A stretch of 64,000 bases of DNA from Cladosporium sp. IMV 00045 (taxonomy: Eukaryota; Ascomycota; Dothideomycetes; Cladosporiales; Cladosporiaceae), in the NCBI GenBank assembly GCA_001931905.2, contig MSJI02000819.1, positions 1 through 64,000 of the forward strand, given 5' to 3'. Below the pieces are notes generated by a model. It saw only the letters and a list, made by a program, of their open reading frames with translations, searched no databases and was not told the origin of the DNA. The position numbers were made by a program, and so were the translations under genes. Below, one piece after another: positions 1 through 10,539 of this stretch (position 1 is the first letter of the stretch; every line of letters begins with the position of its first letter).

Positions 1-1518
1 CAGCAGCCCCTAGGCCGATCCAAATCGAACCCAGAGAGGACGCAGCAGCAGCGCCGAACTTTCCACGCCTCCTCCGCCCTCGCCATGAAAGACCCCTACG
101 CGACTCTCGGCGTCGGCAAGAACGCTTCCGCCGGCGAGATCAAGAAGGCTTACTACGGCCTGGCGAAGAAATTCCACCCGGACACCAACAGCGACCCGAA
201 AGCTAAGGAGAAGTTCGGCGAGGCTCAGAGTGCTTACGAGCTGCTCTCGGACTCCACCAAGAAGGCACAGTACGACCAGTACGGCAGTGCTGCGTTCGAT
301 CAGAACGGTGGAATGGGAGGCGGTGCTGGCCCGGGCGGCTTTGGCGGCGGAAACCCATTCGGCGGCGGCTCGCCTTTCGGGGGCGGATTCGGCGGTGCGA
401 GAGGAGGAGGATTTGGCGCGGACTTCAATTTCGAGGATCTCTTCAACGCTTTTGGCGGTGGCGGCGCGCGACGGGGTAGGCCCGGCGGCAACCCGTTCCA
501 GGAAGAAGTGCTGGTGGGCGACCACATCGAAGTGCAGACGAACATTTCGTTCATGGACGCGGCCAAGGGCGTGCAGAAAGACATCACCATCAACCCGCTG
601 ACGCAGTGCAAAACCTGCACGGGCAGCGGGCTCAAGAAGGGCGCCACCAAGAGCAACTGCAAAGTGTGCGGCGGCACGGGCACGCGCGTGCACGCCATCC
701 AGGGCTTCCAGATGGCCAGCACGTGCAACGCGTGCGGCGGGCAGGGGCAGGCCACGCCCAAGGGCAGCGAGTGCGGGACGTGCAACGGCAACGGCGCGAC
801 TCGCGACCGCCGCACCGTCACCGTGGACATCCCGGGCGGCGTGGAAGACGGCATGCGCCTGCGCATCATCGGCGAGGGCGATTTCCCGCCCACAGGACAA
901 GCCAACGGCCCCAACCCCAGCACGCAGAAGGGCGATTTGTACGTCTTCATCCGCGTCGCGCCGGACAGCAAATTCTCCCGCTCCGGCTCGGACGTGCTGT
1001 ACACGGCATCCATCCCGCTCACAACCGCCGTGCTTGGTGGTGAAATCCCCATCCCGACGCTCGACGGCGAGGTCAAAGTCAAGGTCGCGACGGGAACCGG
1101 CACAGGCGACAAAATCACCCTTTCAGGCAAGGGCATGCGCCGCCTAGACAGCAAGCGCGGCAGCAACGGCGACCTGCGCGTCGAGTTCAAGGTGCAGATG
1201 CCCAAGTACCTGAGCGTCAACCAGCGCACGATCATTGAGATGTTGGCGGACGAGATGGGGGACAAGAACGCCAAGCGGGTGATGAATTTGGGACAGTATA
1301 ATAAGGAGTCGGCGCCTTCTGGTGGAGCTGCTGGGGCTTCGAGCGGTGGTGCGGCTGCTGCTGGATCTGAGGGGAAGAGCAACGCTGCTGCGTCTGGAGA
1401 TAGCCATCAGGATGAGGGCTTTTTGAAGAACCTCTGGCATAATATCTCGGGGCAGCATGAGGGTAAGGAGGGAGAGGGGCAGGAGAATAAGAAGGAGGAT
1501 GAGAAGAAGAAGAAATAG
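1..1518 (+). CDS. MDJ1: Mitochondrial DnaJ/Hsp40 co-chaperone, Mdj1 type (5' partial)
   Basis: Co-chaperone that stimulates mitochondrial matrix Hsp70 (Ssc1) in protein folding (family knowledge). Counting from the Met at 85: J domain about residues 4-67 with the HPD tripeptide (in KKFHPDTN), a long Gly/Phe-rich linker about 75-140, then four CxxCxGxG zinc-finger repeats ([32 protein letters not shown]), and the C-terminal substrate domain ending in an Ala/Ser- and Lys/Glu-rich tail. The frame stays open upstream of Met85 to the window edge and reads [11 protein letters not shown] just before it, a presequence-like stretch expected of a matrix protein. So the real start lies outside the window and the CDS is 5' truncated here; Met85 is probably internal. 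A cytosolic DnaJ is less likely because of this upstream sequence and the 4-repeat Mdj1/DnaJ layout. Confidence 0.93.
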   Translation, partial: QQPLGRSKSNPERTQQQRRTFHASSALAMKDPYATLGVGKNASAGEIKKAYYGLAKKFHPDTNSDPKAKEKFGEAQSAYELLSDSTKKAQYDQYGSAAFDQNGGMGGGAGPGGFGGGNPFGGGSPFGGGFGGARGGGFGADFNFEDLFNAFGGGGARRGRPGGNPFQEEVLVGDHIEVQTNISFMDAAKGVQKDITINPLTQCKTCTGSGLKKGATKSNCKVCGGTGTRVHAIQGFQMASTCNACGGQGQATPKGSECGTCNGNGATRDRRTVTVDIPGGVEDGMRLRIIGEGDFPPTGQANGPNPSTQKGDLYVFIRVAPDSKFSRSGSDVLYTASIPLTTAVLGGEIPIPTLDGEVKVKVATGTGTGDKITLSGKGMRRLDSKRGSNGDLRVEFKVQMPKYLSVNQRTIIEMLADEMGDKNAKRVMNLGQYNKESAPSGGAAGASSGGAAAAGSEGKSNAAASGDSHQDEGFLKNLWHNISGQHEGKEGEGQENKKEDEKKKK

Positions 1519-2894
1519 AGAGACAGAAGAAGGCCTTCTGGTTGCAGCGACAAAATGAGGTTTTTCGACACTTTTGGTTGATGGGATGAGATGAGACGAC
1601 GAAGACGGTGGGGAAGAGGAAGAAGAAAAGCGAGGTTCCCTCCTCGCGATTGTATTATTGTGGCCTTCTTTGGTTTCCAACCCCGTTCAAGCAATGGCGG
1701 TGGCGGCGATGTTTTTGCATATTCGATCATATCAAGGGCGTTTATGAGAAGTGGAAAAGAAGAGAGCAGCATGCTCGTTCTGGGAGAACGGCGGCCGTTT
1801 TCTTTCTTCGTGTACATGTACATAGATACGGTCGTGGATGCGGAGGAGAAGGATGAGGCATCGAATGGCGTCCTTATCTGGTCTCCGATGTATAGTAGAA
1901 GGAACAATTTGTGTATTTATTAGCGATGAGCAGCGGGCAGATGAAGACAAAAACTCTCGACTCAGTCGGTTTTTTTCATTTCTGGGGTTTCTTTTCCCCT
2001 TTCATTTTCACCTTGGTGGTCCATTTGGATCGATTTGATTGATCTGTTCGGGGGTTTGCCCGGATGTTGTTGTTGTACCTTGGTGTTTCGACAGTACATG
2101 CACAGGAGTAATATCGATCGAAAGACCACCAGCACCAGTATACATGTACACCATTCAAATCGTCATATACATTGTTATCGCTTTGAAAGAAAGTCATCAG
2201 CGTCAATATAAGCGCCGGCGCTTAGCGATGTTGTCTGACCAGACGCCACAGCCGCGCAATTGGCCGCATCGAAGCGACCTCTCTACGCTTCTCTTTTTGT
2301 TGCTCCCACTTGGGCGCCGAGGAAGCGCTTGCTGGGCGGATATGGGTTGAGGTGGTCATTGGGTGGTCATGCTGATTGATGTATGGAATATATATGTATA
2401 CGATCGATGCCTGATATGATGATTGCACTGCCTTCGACCCCCACTTTGCACTGACCTTGGACGGACTGACAGATCGTCAAAGCGGCGGGCGGCATATCGT
2501 CACATCTCACCCAAGCAGCAGCCGAAGGGTATCTTGTCTTTTAGGCACGACTTTAGGTACTTGATCATCCATACCCTTTACCTTGTTCCATACCAGACGA
2601 GTCTCTACTGCCTGCTACCAACACCCTCTCTCTTGTTGGGCACAACATAACTCGCTTACCACCTGCAAGGCTAATACTCTCCCTCAAGCAGCTTCAAGCA
2701 GCCATTCAATACCCGACACGTCTGCGTCTACAGCTGTGATCATCTCGCCTGAACCTCAACGACCTCCCATACCATATCCGACCGCCTGAACATGGCTTGG
2801 CAATAAACGGCCTACAATCATTCACCACCTTCTCACCGATCCTTCTCTCTTCCAATTTTCCTAGGAATACTGCCTGGTCTTCCCCTCCACGCCC
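1519..2894. other. Intergenic: 3' flank of MDJ1 and 5' flank of BRO1
   Basis: About 1.4 kb with no supportable gene. The MDJ1 stop is followed by a purine-rich stretch. The last 400 bases before BRO1 are pyrimidine-rich with CT tracts, as is common in fungal promoters and 5' leaders. Short ORFs here have no recognisable content. Confidence 0.6.
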
Positions 2895-5800
2895 ATGCTA
2901 CCCATCCGCCCAACGCTGTCCCGGCAGCTGTCCGCCGCCGACATGCAGATCCCCATGATCTCGAGCCCGCTCAAGCAAACCAACGAAATAGACTGGGTAG
3001 CACCGCTCAAACACCACATCCGCAGCGCCTACGGGGACGATCCAGAAAGATACACCGAGGAATGCGCGCAGCTCAACCGTCTGCGCCAGGACATGCGAGG
3101 CGCCGGCAAGAACAGCGCAGCTGGCCGTGACCTTCTATACAGATACTACGGCCAGCTGGAACTGCTGGACCTGCGCTTCCCCGTGGACGAAAACCACATC
3201 AAGATCAGCTTCACGTGGTTCGACGCTTTCACCCACAAGCCCACCAGCCAGTACAGTCTGGCTTACGAGAAGGCCAGCATCATCTTCAACATCTCCGCCG
3301 TGCTGTCGTGCCATGCAGCCAATCAGAACCGCCACGAGGACGTTGGACTCAAAACTGCGTATCACTCTTTCCAGGCTTCCGCGGGCATGTTCACGTATAT
3401 CAATGAGAACTTCCTGCACGCCCCCAGCACCGATTTGAGCCGCGAGACGGTCACGACTTTGATTAGGATCATGCTCGCTCAGGGTCAGGAGGTTTTCATC
3501 GAGAAGCAGATCGCTGACGGGAAGAAACCGGGTCTTCTCGCAAAGCTGGCTTCGCAGGCCGCTTACATTTACGCACAGGCAGTCGAGGGTACTCAGGATA
3601 ATGTTTCGAGGGCGGTTTTCGAACGTGTTTGGCTGCTGACAGTCCAGATCAAGCAGCATCACATGGCTAGCCTGGCACAGTATTACCAGGCCGTGGCGGA
3701 CTACGAAGCTAACAGCTACGGTCAGGCGATTTGCAGATTACAGGCTGGTTTGAATGCCAGCAAGGAAGCGAGTAGACTTGCGAACGGATTTCCCAGCAGC
3801 GTGCCTTCGAGTAGTAATCTGAGCTCTGAGACTGGGACTGTTCTCGTCGACGTCGTGAAGAAACACATGGCTACCATCCAAGAACGGATTGCGGAATACA
3901 ACAGGGACAACGATATGATCTACCACCAGCCCGTGCCCGCGGAGGCCAATCTTCCTAGCATTCCTAAGCTACCCGCCGCAAAGGCTATACCTGTCAGCGA
4001 ACTCTACCAGGGCCAGGACATTCAGAAGATCATCGGTCCGGACATTTTTCAACGCATTGTGCCCATGAGCGTCACCGAGAGCGCCAGTCTGTACGATGAA
4101 GAAAAGGCCAAGCTCGTGCGCGCCGAGACTGAACGGGTGGAGGGCGCAGACGATGAGTTGGCCGCCTCGCTCGATTATCTCAAGCTCCCTGGCAGTCTGA
4201 ACATTCTGAAGGGCGGCACTGACCAGGAGAGCATGGGCGTTGACGAAGAATTCCGAAACTGGTGCTCCGAGCTTGCAGGACACAGCTCGTTCGACCCGAC
4301 CTTCGAGAGGCTGCGGGAAGACAAGCAAGGCATTCTGAGCACACTGGAAAGCTCAATGAAACAACTCGACATGGAAGAGTCGGTCTGCGAAAAGATGCGC
4401 AGCAAGTACGGCGGCGAGTGGACCCAGCAGCCTTCCAGCAGGCTGACATCGACTCTGCGCACGGATGCGAGATCTTATCGCGCGGCCGTCGACGAGGCGT
4501 CTACGAGTGACGCTCAGCTCTACAACACTTTCAGACAGCACGATTCGGATTTCGACGAGATGCGGTCGGCGGGTGAGACTGATGAGGCGGATGTCCTCTA
4601 CCAGCGTGCCATGATCAAGGCGGGTGCTGGCAAGAAGGATCTCTCGAGCCCTGCTGGTGGTGCGGCGGAAGGGAATCTTTTGGATGACGATTTTGCCGAT
4701 GAGGCTAGGCAGACTGTCGCTGATCAGATTGAGAGGGTGGAAGAGCTTCTGCGCAAATTGCAGCTTGTCAAGAGGGAGAGGCAGCAGGTGTTGAAGGATC
4801 TCAAGGAGAAGGTATGTTTGTGTTATTGACTTCTAGTGGGCCTGAGCTAACGATGTGCAGATTCACTCCGACGACATCAGCAATGTTCTCATTCTGAACA
4901 AAAAGGCGACGACAAGTCAGGAAAATCAGCTCTTCAAGTCTGAATTGGAAAAATTCAGAGCTCACCAGAACCGCATCCTTCAGGCTAACCACAAACAATC
5001 GGCTGTCATGAAGGAGCTGACCCGAACTTACGGCGATCTTTTACAAGACAAGCGTGTGCGCTCCGAACAGAACAAATACGAAGCCTTCTCGCGTCAACGG
5101 AACACCGTTATGAGCCGGTATCGCAAAGTCTACCAAGCCTACGTCGATCTCAACGCAGGTCTAGAGCGCGCCAGACAATTCTACTCCGAAATGAAGGAGA
5201 CGGCAGAAAGTCTCGAAAAGAACGTCCAGTCATTCGTCGAAAACCGCCGCAGCGAAGGCAGCCAACTCCTCAACGCCATCGAAGCTGCCAAGGGCAGCGG
5301 TGCAGACCGCGAACAAGCCCGTCTCAAAGAACTCATGGAACGAATGAGCGTCAACCCTTCCCCTCAGCCATCCTCCAACTCCCCAGCTCACTCCGCCTCC
5401 GCTCACCGCCCTCCCCCACTGCAGCCGCAGACGGCCTTCGGAGCTATGCAACAACAGCAGCCAATGTACAACCCAGCCGCTAGCCCACCCGCCACGCCCC
5501 AATACCACCAAAACGGCCTCCGCTCCCCAGGCAACACCCTGCAAGGCTACCAAGCACCCCCAGCCTCCACCCCATTCCGCCACGACTCCTACCAAGCGCA
5601 ACAACCCTCCACCTCAAGCGCAGGCGCGGGCTACAACCCCTCCACCTACGGCCCCGTCTCACCCCCCGCCCACCAACAATACTTCTCCCCTCCGCCCGCC
5701 CCGCACGCCTACGCCCAGCCCTCCACCACGCAGTACGGCCAGCAGGGCCAGCAGCAGCAGTATGGATCTCCCGCCGGCGTGCCGCCCGGCTGGCAGCCTC

Positions 5801-5970
5801 CCCCTCCTCCACCGGGGCCGCCTCCGAGCCAGGATTACAGCGCAATGCAAGCGCAGGGCTACCCCAGTGGGCCGGGCGGGTATGCGCAGGACCCGAGGAG
5901 GAGCGGTGCCGCACAGAGCGGGAATGGAGGTGTGCAGGATCCTTGGGCGGGGTTGAGTGGGTGGAAATGA
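2895..5970 (+). CDS. BRO1: BRO1-domain ESCRT-associated vacuolar sorting protein
   Basis: Bro1 binds Snf7 of ESCRT-III on endosomes and recruits the ubiquitin hydrolase Doa4 during multivesicular-body sorting (family knowledge). Exons 2895-4811 and 4861-5970 are separated by a 49-nt intron (GTATGT, CTAAC branch, GCAG; phase 0), giving about 1,008 aa. The N-terminal BRO1 domain is very clear (MISSPLKQTNEIDW, YRYYGQLELLDLRFP, the FNISAVLSCHAAN core), followed by the coiled V domain spanning the intron and a Pro/Gln/Ser-rich tail ending in DPWAGLSGWK. Homologues usually begin close to M-x-x-P-M-I-S, so the Met at 2943 is a good alternative start; 2895 would add 16 residues. PalA/Rim20 is the related paralogue, but the long Pro-rich C terminus and N-terminal wording fit BRO1 better. 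Confidence 0.92.
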
Positions 5971-6552
5971 AGGGATGTGATGATGTTTGAGGAATTTCAT
6001 GGCGAGGCGTTTTTGTCCTTACTTTGCATGCTTCTTCTTTGTGGTCGTGTTCTTCGCTTTCTGGGCGTTCCATTTATTGTTTTAGCGGTATCGCTTCTTG
6101 GCATGGGTTTGTGAGTGAAGAGGACGGCAGTGGAAATGGAATAAGAGGCTTCGGGTTCGGGGAGGTTTCGCATACTGGGGAAAAGAAAACGAAATATCAT
6201 CGTCTCTATCATCGTCCACATGGCGTGCATCTTGAAAATTGGCATTCTATCCTCCTCTCCGTGTACACACATCGTTCGACTAGGTCTTCTCTTCTCCTGC
6301 ATTTATCGCAACAGTCCGACAATCGCTCGATGTTCAAGCGTTGTCGAGGTACTATCAATGGGTGATGGAAAGCTCGCTGTCGGCTGGGAAGTTCGGAGCT
6401 ATGATAGAAATGACATGTTTTTTTACTTGAGAGATCTTCCAGGCCGTAATTGCGTAAGGTAACGTATGTGAACCACAAGCGTATTTCCCGACATTCTGGG
6501 GCCGTGACACCGGTCCACAAAAGAGAGAATGATTCGAAGGGAAGGGTTCTGG
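5971..6552. other. Convergent intergenic region
   Basis: About 580 bases between the 3' ends of BRO1 and the membrane-protein gene on the minus strand. I see only short, unsupported ORFs; presumably both 3' UTRs. Confidence 0.6.
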
Positions 6553-8025
6553 TCATATGGAAGAATGCACGGCAGTTTGAGCGGCATCGCCCACACCCGA
6601 ATTACCTGAGCTTGAGCCTGAGCTTGCTTCCGAAGTCAGACTCCGGCCATCCGGAGTGCTTTGGTTCGTAGGCTCTGGCAGGAGAGGCGTGGTTGGATTT
6701 GTTGTTCCAAGGATTGGTCTGTCGTTGCTTGGTGGCGATTGCGAGTCAAGTGACTGTGAGCCAGCAGTGGCCGAACCTGTGTTAAAGGCCGCTATATTGT
6801 TACTTGAGGGCGATTGCGGGTCAAGCGATTGAGTGTCAGTTGCGCTTAGACTTGGGTTGAGAGTCGCTTTGACCTCTTGATAATCTTGCCACCATTTTCT
6901 GTTGCTCTCGTGTGGAAACAGATTCCAGCGCTTCATAGGCCCATCGGGACTCTCGTCAGGCTTAAGACGGGCCCAGGCTACCTGTCGTCTGTCGCAGTCG
7001 ATTGGCTTGCCGTTAGGTTTTGTACTCTGCTGATACTTTGGGTGATCCGTCTTGATGACATTCCAGTCTTTGTTGAAGGGGCTCTCCACCTCCCTGTAAG
7101 CAAAGTCGCCCTCGCCTTTGGTTTCGAGTACCTTGTGTTGCAAATCGCTGTCGAAGCCCGTGCTCAGAGCCCACGTGCTTAAGACAAGGAGGACCACAGT
7201 GTAGATCTGCGTGAAAAGCGTGCACATGCCCAATATGCACATGTGAGCACCTAAAGCTACCCAGCCCACGCGGCGTACACCGTTGTAGATGCGCTCGTTG
7301 GTCACTTTGCAGCTTTTGATGAACGTGGGGAGAACTTCCGCTGGGACTTTGATCGTGACCATCTTGCCGTCAGAGCGGACGACGCAGAGCTCTTTCAGAG
7401 CAGTCTCTTCTGGAGGCCTGGCAGGTTTTTCTTCTTCAAGAGGATCAGATGAGGCGGTTGTTTGCTGTTTTTCCCGGATCTGGCTGTTGCGAGCCTGGCG
7501 TAGCTTAGTGAGGAGATAGGTTCTGGTAAAGATGGAGACGATGATGGCCGCCGAGTTTCCCACGCCGTACCAATCTCCCATAAGAATGGTGCACACCAGC
7601 AAAGGAGTGACGAGCAGGATAGAAAGCGCAAATGCAATCCAGCTCACACTTTGGGCTTTTGAGTCTCGTTTTTTCCATTCAAGCACAGTCGTGGCGTTAT
7701 TGATCTTCTGGTTCATTAGCCAGCGAGTGAACCAGCCTTTGAGCTCCGTCGTGGACATGCCATCACTCAGATTGTAGAGTACAAAGCCTGGCTGCTCGGC
7801 GGTAAAGCGGTTTCCAGAGATGACAAATGCGGCCAGTAAGGGAAGATATTCCGTGTACCGGCGTCGTTGCAGAGTTCCTACGGTCAGATTCACTTCGTCA
7901 GCTCCGAGGAGAGTCACTAGGCCGAGAGCATCTATTTCGAAGTCGACATTCTGGCTCCATGTTTTCACGTTCTCCAGCGGAAGAGCTCGTGGGATGAGAA
8001 GGTTTGAGGACGTATTGGCGTCCAT
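6553..8025 (-). CDS. Multi-pass membrane protein of unknown function
   Basis: About 490 aa, not recognised. Hydrophobic segments occur near the middle (SWIAFALSILLVTPLLVC, then GVGNSAAIIVSIF) and further on (VGWVALGAHMCILGMC, then YTVVLLVLSTWALSTGF), so roughly four membrane passes, with a charged loop between the pairs. The C-terminal 100 residues are Ser/Pro/Thr-rich and look disordered. The open frame runs to a Met at 8052, but a good intron (8102 down to 8027: GTGAGT, GCTAAT branch, TTACAG) ends just before the Met at 8025. The annotated start is therefore 8025 with a 5'-UTR intron. The gene is convergent with BRO1. It resembles lineage-specific fungal membrane proteins only in general form; no enzymatic motif is visible. 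Confidence 0.75.
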   Translation of the reverse strand: MDANTSSNLLIPRALPLENVKTWSQNVDFEIDALGLVTLLGADEVNLTVGTLQRRRYTEYLPLLAAFVISGNRFTAEQPGFVLYNLSDGMSTTELKGWFTRWLMNQKINNATTVLEWKKRDSKAQSVSWIAFALSILLVTPLLVCTILMGDWYGVGNSAAIIVSIFTRTYLLTKLRQARNSQIREKQQTTASSDPLEEEKPARPPEETALKELCVVRSDGKMVTIKVPAEVLPTFIKSCKVTNERIYNGVRRVGWVALGAHMCILGMCTLFTQIYTVVLLVLSTWALSTGFDSDLQHKVLETKGEGDFAYREVESPFNKDWNVIKTDHPKYQQSTKPNGKPIDCDRRQVAWARLKPDESPDGPMKRWNLFPHESNRKWWQDYQEVKATLNPSLSATDTQSLDPQSPSSNNIAAFNTGSATAGSQSLDSQSPPSNDRPILGTTNPTTPLLPEPTNQSTPDGRSLTSEASSGSSSGNSGVGDAAQTAVHSSI

Positions 8026-8102
8026 GCTGTAACGCAAGGGCGGCATTAGCACAAGTACACAGAGAAGACGAGTGTGTGGATTTTTAAATCACAGATACTC
8101 AC

Positions 8103-9206
8103 ATTTTTGGCAGGCTGTGTTGTCGTCTTATATGGGTGCTGTGATGATCAGGCTGAGGTCGACTAGAAAGAGCTGAGGGGGCCCTCGGGCATAAATATGC
8201 AAAGAAGCCTTGTCGAGGCAGCCAGACAGGAATGCGCCACTACACTAGGCTGCAGGCGATGAGAAATCCGTGACCTTGATACGGGTAGTAACAAGTGTAA
8301 CTCTTGCGGATGAAGATCGAACCTAGGAACGCAAAGGCGGGCTGCGAAGGGGAAGACGCAGCCCCCCTCATAGCCCTCGGAAGCAGGCTGAGTCCTACCT
8401 GCGTGATACCTCAGTGGTCATGCAACCTGTTCGGCGGTGCTATACTGTAAGGCATACCTGCAGCTCCCGTGCTTTGATGTATACACAGCATGCATGTTTG
8501 CCGGTATCTTCAAGACTTTGAAAGCTGGGTTCCGGTATATAGTGGTTATACGCCCGGGCTAGAGCTTATCGTTATCTTTGATACATATCAGTAAATAATC
8601 AGTTCTTGAGATTGATGTCGTTGGGACAAAGGAAGAAAAAAAAGGCTACCGTAGCTGGGAGGCTGGTTTTGACCACTTGCAGAAGCGAGACTTTCTTTCC
8701 TTGGCGCAAAGGCTCGTTGGAACATTGGTGGCACAGCCGATGTGCAGGAAATACAAAACAAAACTCTAAGGGAGTTGCTGCTCCTTCTTCTTCAGTGCGC
8801 TCTTGAAACATGCCAGTCGAGCGCTTGTTGGGAATTGACTTGATATATCAGCCATGGAAGAAGATCCAGAATTGAAGGCGCAGTCTATGCATGTTCGCCT
8901 CTCGCCAGGCTATGCTTCATCCAATCAGCTGCTGACGGTACCCCAAGATCGTTCAGGAAGCGGTGTAAAGCATATCTGAGGACAGGACTTGAACGATGTA
9001 TGTCTCGAACAACACGATACCTGAGAACGAGAAGGCTGTGCAAGATCGCATCACACCTCAGTCGGATATGAAAGAAAAGTCTTGAATATGATCCGAATTG
9101 GAACGAGTGCTCTTCGTGCACACAAGCAACTCCCCTTGATCTATACCAATCCTCAATAACATTAAAAGCCAATTAGCAGAATCGTCCCAGCCATAGCCTC
9201 AGAAAC
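8103..9206. other. Intergenic, no gene seen
   Basis: About 1.1 kb between the promoter of the membrane-protein gene and the 3' end of the secreted-protein gene. Short ORFs on both strands show no recognisable domain. No repeat or RNA gene is supported. Confidence 0.55.
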
Positions 9207-9713
9207 TCATGTGAATAGCATCGCACAAGATTGATAGCCGCAATAAATGCTCCCAGCCGTCTCGTTAACCCACTGTCCAACTTGTGCCTTCTCAAAATCA
9301 TTTGGAGTGATGCTTTGTCCGAACAAGAGACAGGCAGTCAAAAGCTCGCCACCAAGCGTACCATAGTAGCCTTGCGGCGTTGGGACATCCTGCGCGAGAA
9401 CGACGCTCTTGCAGTCGCCCTCATAGCCATAGCCGTAGCATTGCTCGCTGCAAGTCTTCCAGAGCTCCTCAGCGGTTTGAGGTAAGTCGAAATAGGCAGC
9501 GTACAGGAGGTGGGTGTTGGTGAAGTTGCTTCGTGGCTTCCAGCCGTTGGTTCTCGCAGTCCCGCATTCGTTGGCAGTGTGCGGGAGAGCGTTGCTGATT
9601 GTGCAATTTGATGGAATGGGCTTGGGCATTGGGCCGCCGCCAGCTCGAGGGAGGATTGGGCCTGCAGTTGTGAGGAGCGGTAGATAGCCCAGGAAGGCGG
9701 CTGGGAGGTGCAT
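9207..9713 (-). CDS. Small secreted cysteine-rich protein
   Basis: 168 aa, single exon. The first about 18-24 residues (MHLPAAFLGYLPLLTTAGP) form a plausible signal peptide. The mature part carries eight cysteines (an even number, e.g. CSEQC, DCKS and the C-terminal IYCGYQSC) and three N-x-S/T sequons (NCT, NFT, NET), consistent with an extracellular disulphide-bonded protein. No catalytic motif is visible. The short length, signal and Cys content fit a candidate secreted effector-like or cell-wall-associated protein, but this is inference. The first Met of the open frame is used; an overlapping frame extends upstream but shows no protein-like features. Neighbours give no functional clue. Confidence 0.65.
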   Translation of the reverse strand: MHLPAAFLGYLPLLTTAGPILPRAGGGPMPKPIPSNCTISNALPHTANECGTARTNGWKPRSNFTNTHLLYAAYFDLPQTAEELWKTCSEQCYGYGYEGDCKSVVLAQDVPTPQGYYGTLGGELLTACLLFGQSITPNDFEKAQVGQWVNETAGSIYCGYQSCAMLFT

Positions 9714-10539
9714 ATCGTCGGTCTCAGTAGCTTTGGAAAGCTGGGAGTACGTTTGCTTGTAGAATGAATGTTTGACTGTGCTGTCAAATGACGGGATAGC
9801 TTGACTTGTCAGTACCGTTCAGGTGATCGTCGGGTGTAGAAGTCACGGTGAAGTGAGAGTAGCGGAAATTAGACAACTGCGATCACAGTATGTTAGAATT
9901 TCGTTGACCAATCTCGTGCTCTATAACCATTCTCCACGATATGCGTTTTCCAATCGGTCGAGGTGGTTGCATTGCGACTGACATCATCAAATGCACGATT
10001 GTTACAGAAATGCTTCCTCCCACGTATCAGCGCTCGTGGAGAATGACTCGGGCTGGGAGAAGGCAGGGAATCTGCTTGCTTCTCGCCAAGGAACCAGCCT
10101 TGTACGACCGTCCAGATCTTGTTCTCGTGTCTTCCTCGGTGGCATTGTGGCAATGAATTTTTTGTATCATCTTCGCAATGATGCCTCTCGGAGGCTGGGA
10201 GGACTGCAAACAGGGTTTCTGTGAGTTGGAAGGGAGATTAAGCAGAGTGGCCCAATGGCCTTGATGCCAGCTCACACAATGACAATTCAGGAAACCATGA
10301 AGAACATATTTTGATATTAGAAGCCACAACTGGGGGATTATAAGAAGTCAGTGTTTTAGTGCAACGGTTGAAGATTGAGTTTACGGTTATACCTTATCGT
10401 GACGTGACGTTGTCTCCACCTTAGCTTCCCTTCTCTCCTCGGCAATTGCTTCTTGTAACAACAGAAGATGAAGGAAGTTCCATTCCACATTTTGTAGTAG
10501 ATGGCCACAAGCGTTTGAACAGCTTCATATTCACCAAGT
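9714..10539. other. Divergent intergenic region
   Basis: About 825 bases between the start of the secreted-protein gene (minus) and the start of the dehydrogenase gene (plus). It presumably holds both promoters. No gene or repeat is supported. Confidence 0.55.

Noticed and set aside
300..1382. 360-codon minus-strand frame opposite MDJ1
   Set aside because: Pro/Ser-rich shadow of the Gly-rich DnaJ coding sequence.
8300..8420. tRNA-like box sequences (CTCAGTGGT, and GGTTCGATC on the opposite strand)
   Set aside because: The two boxes are on opposite strands and do not form a cloverleaf.
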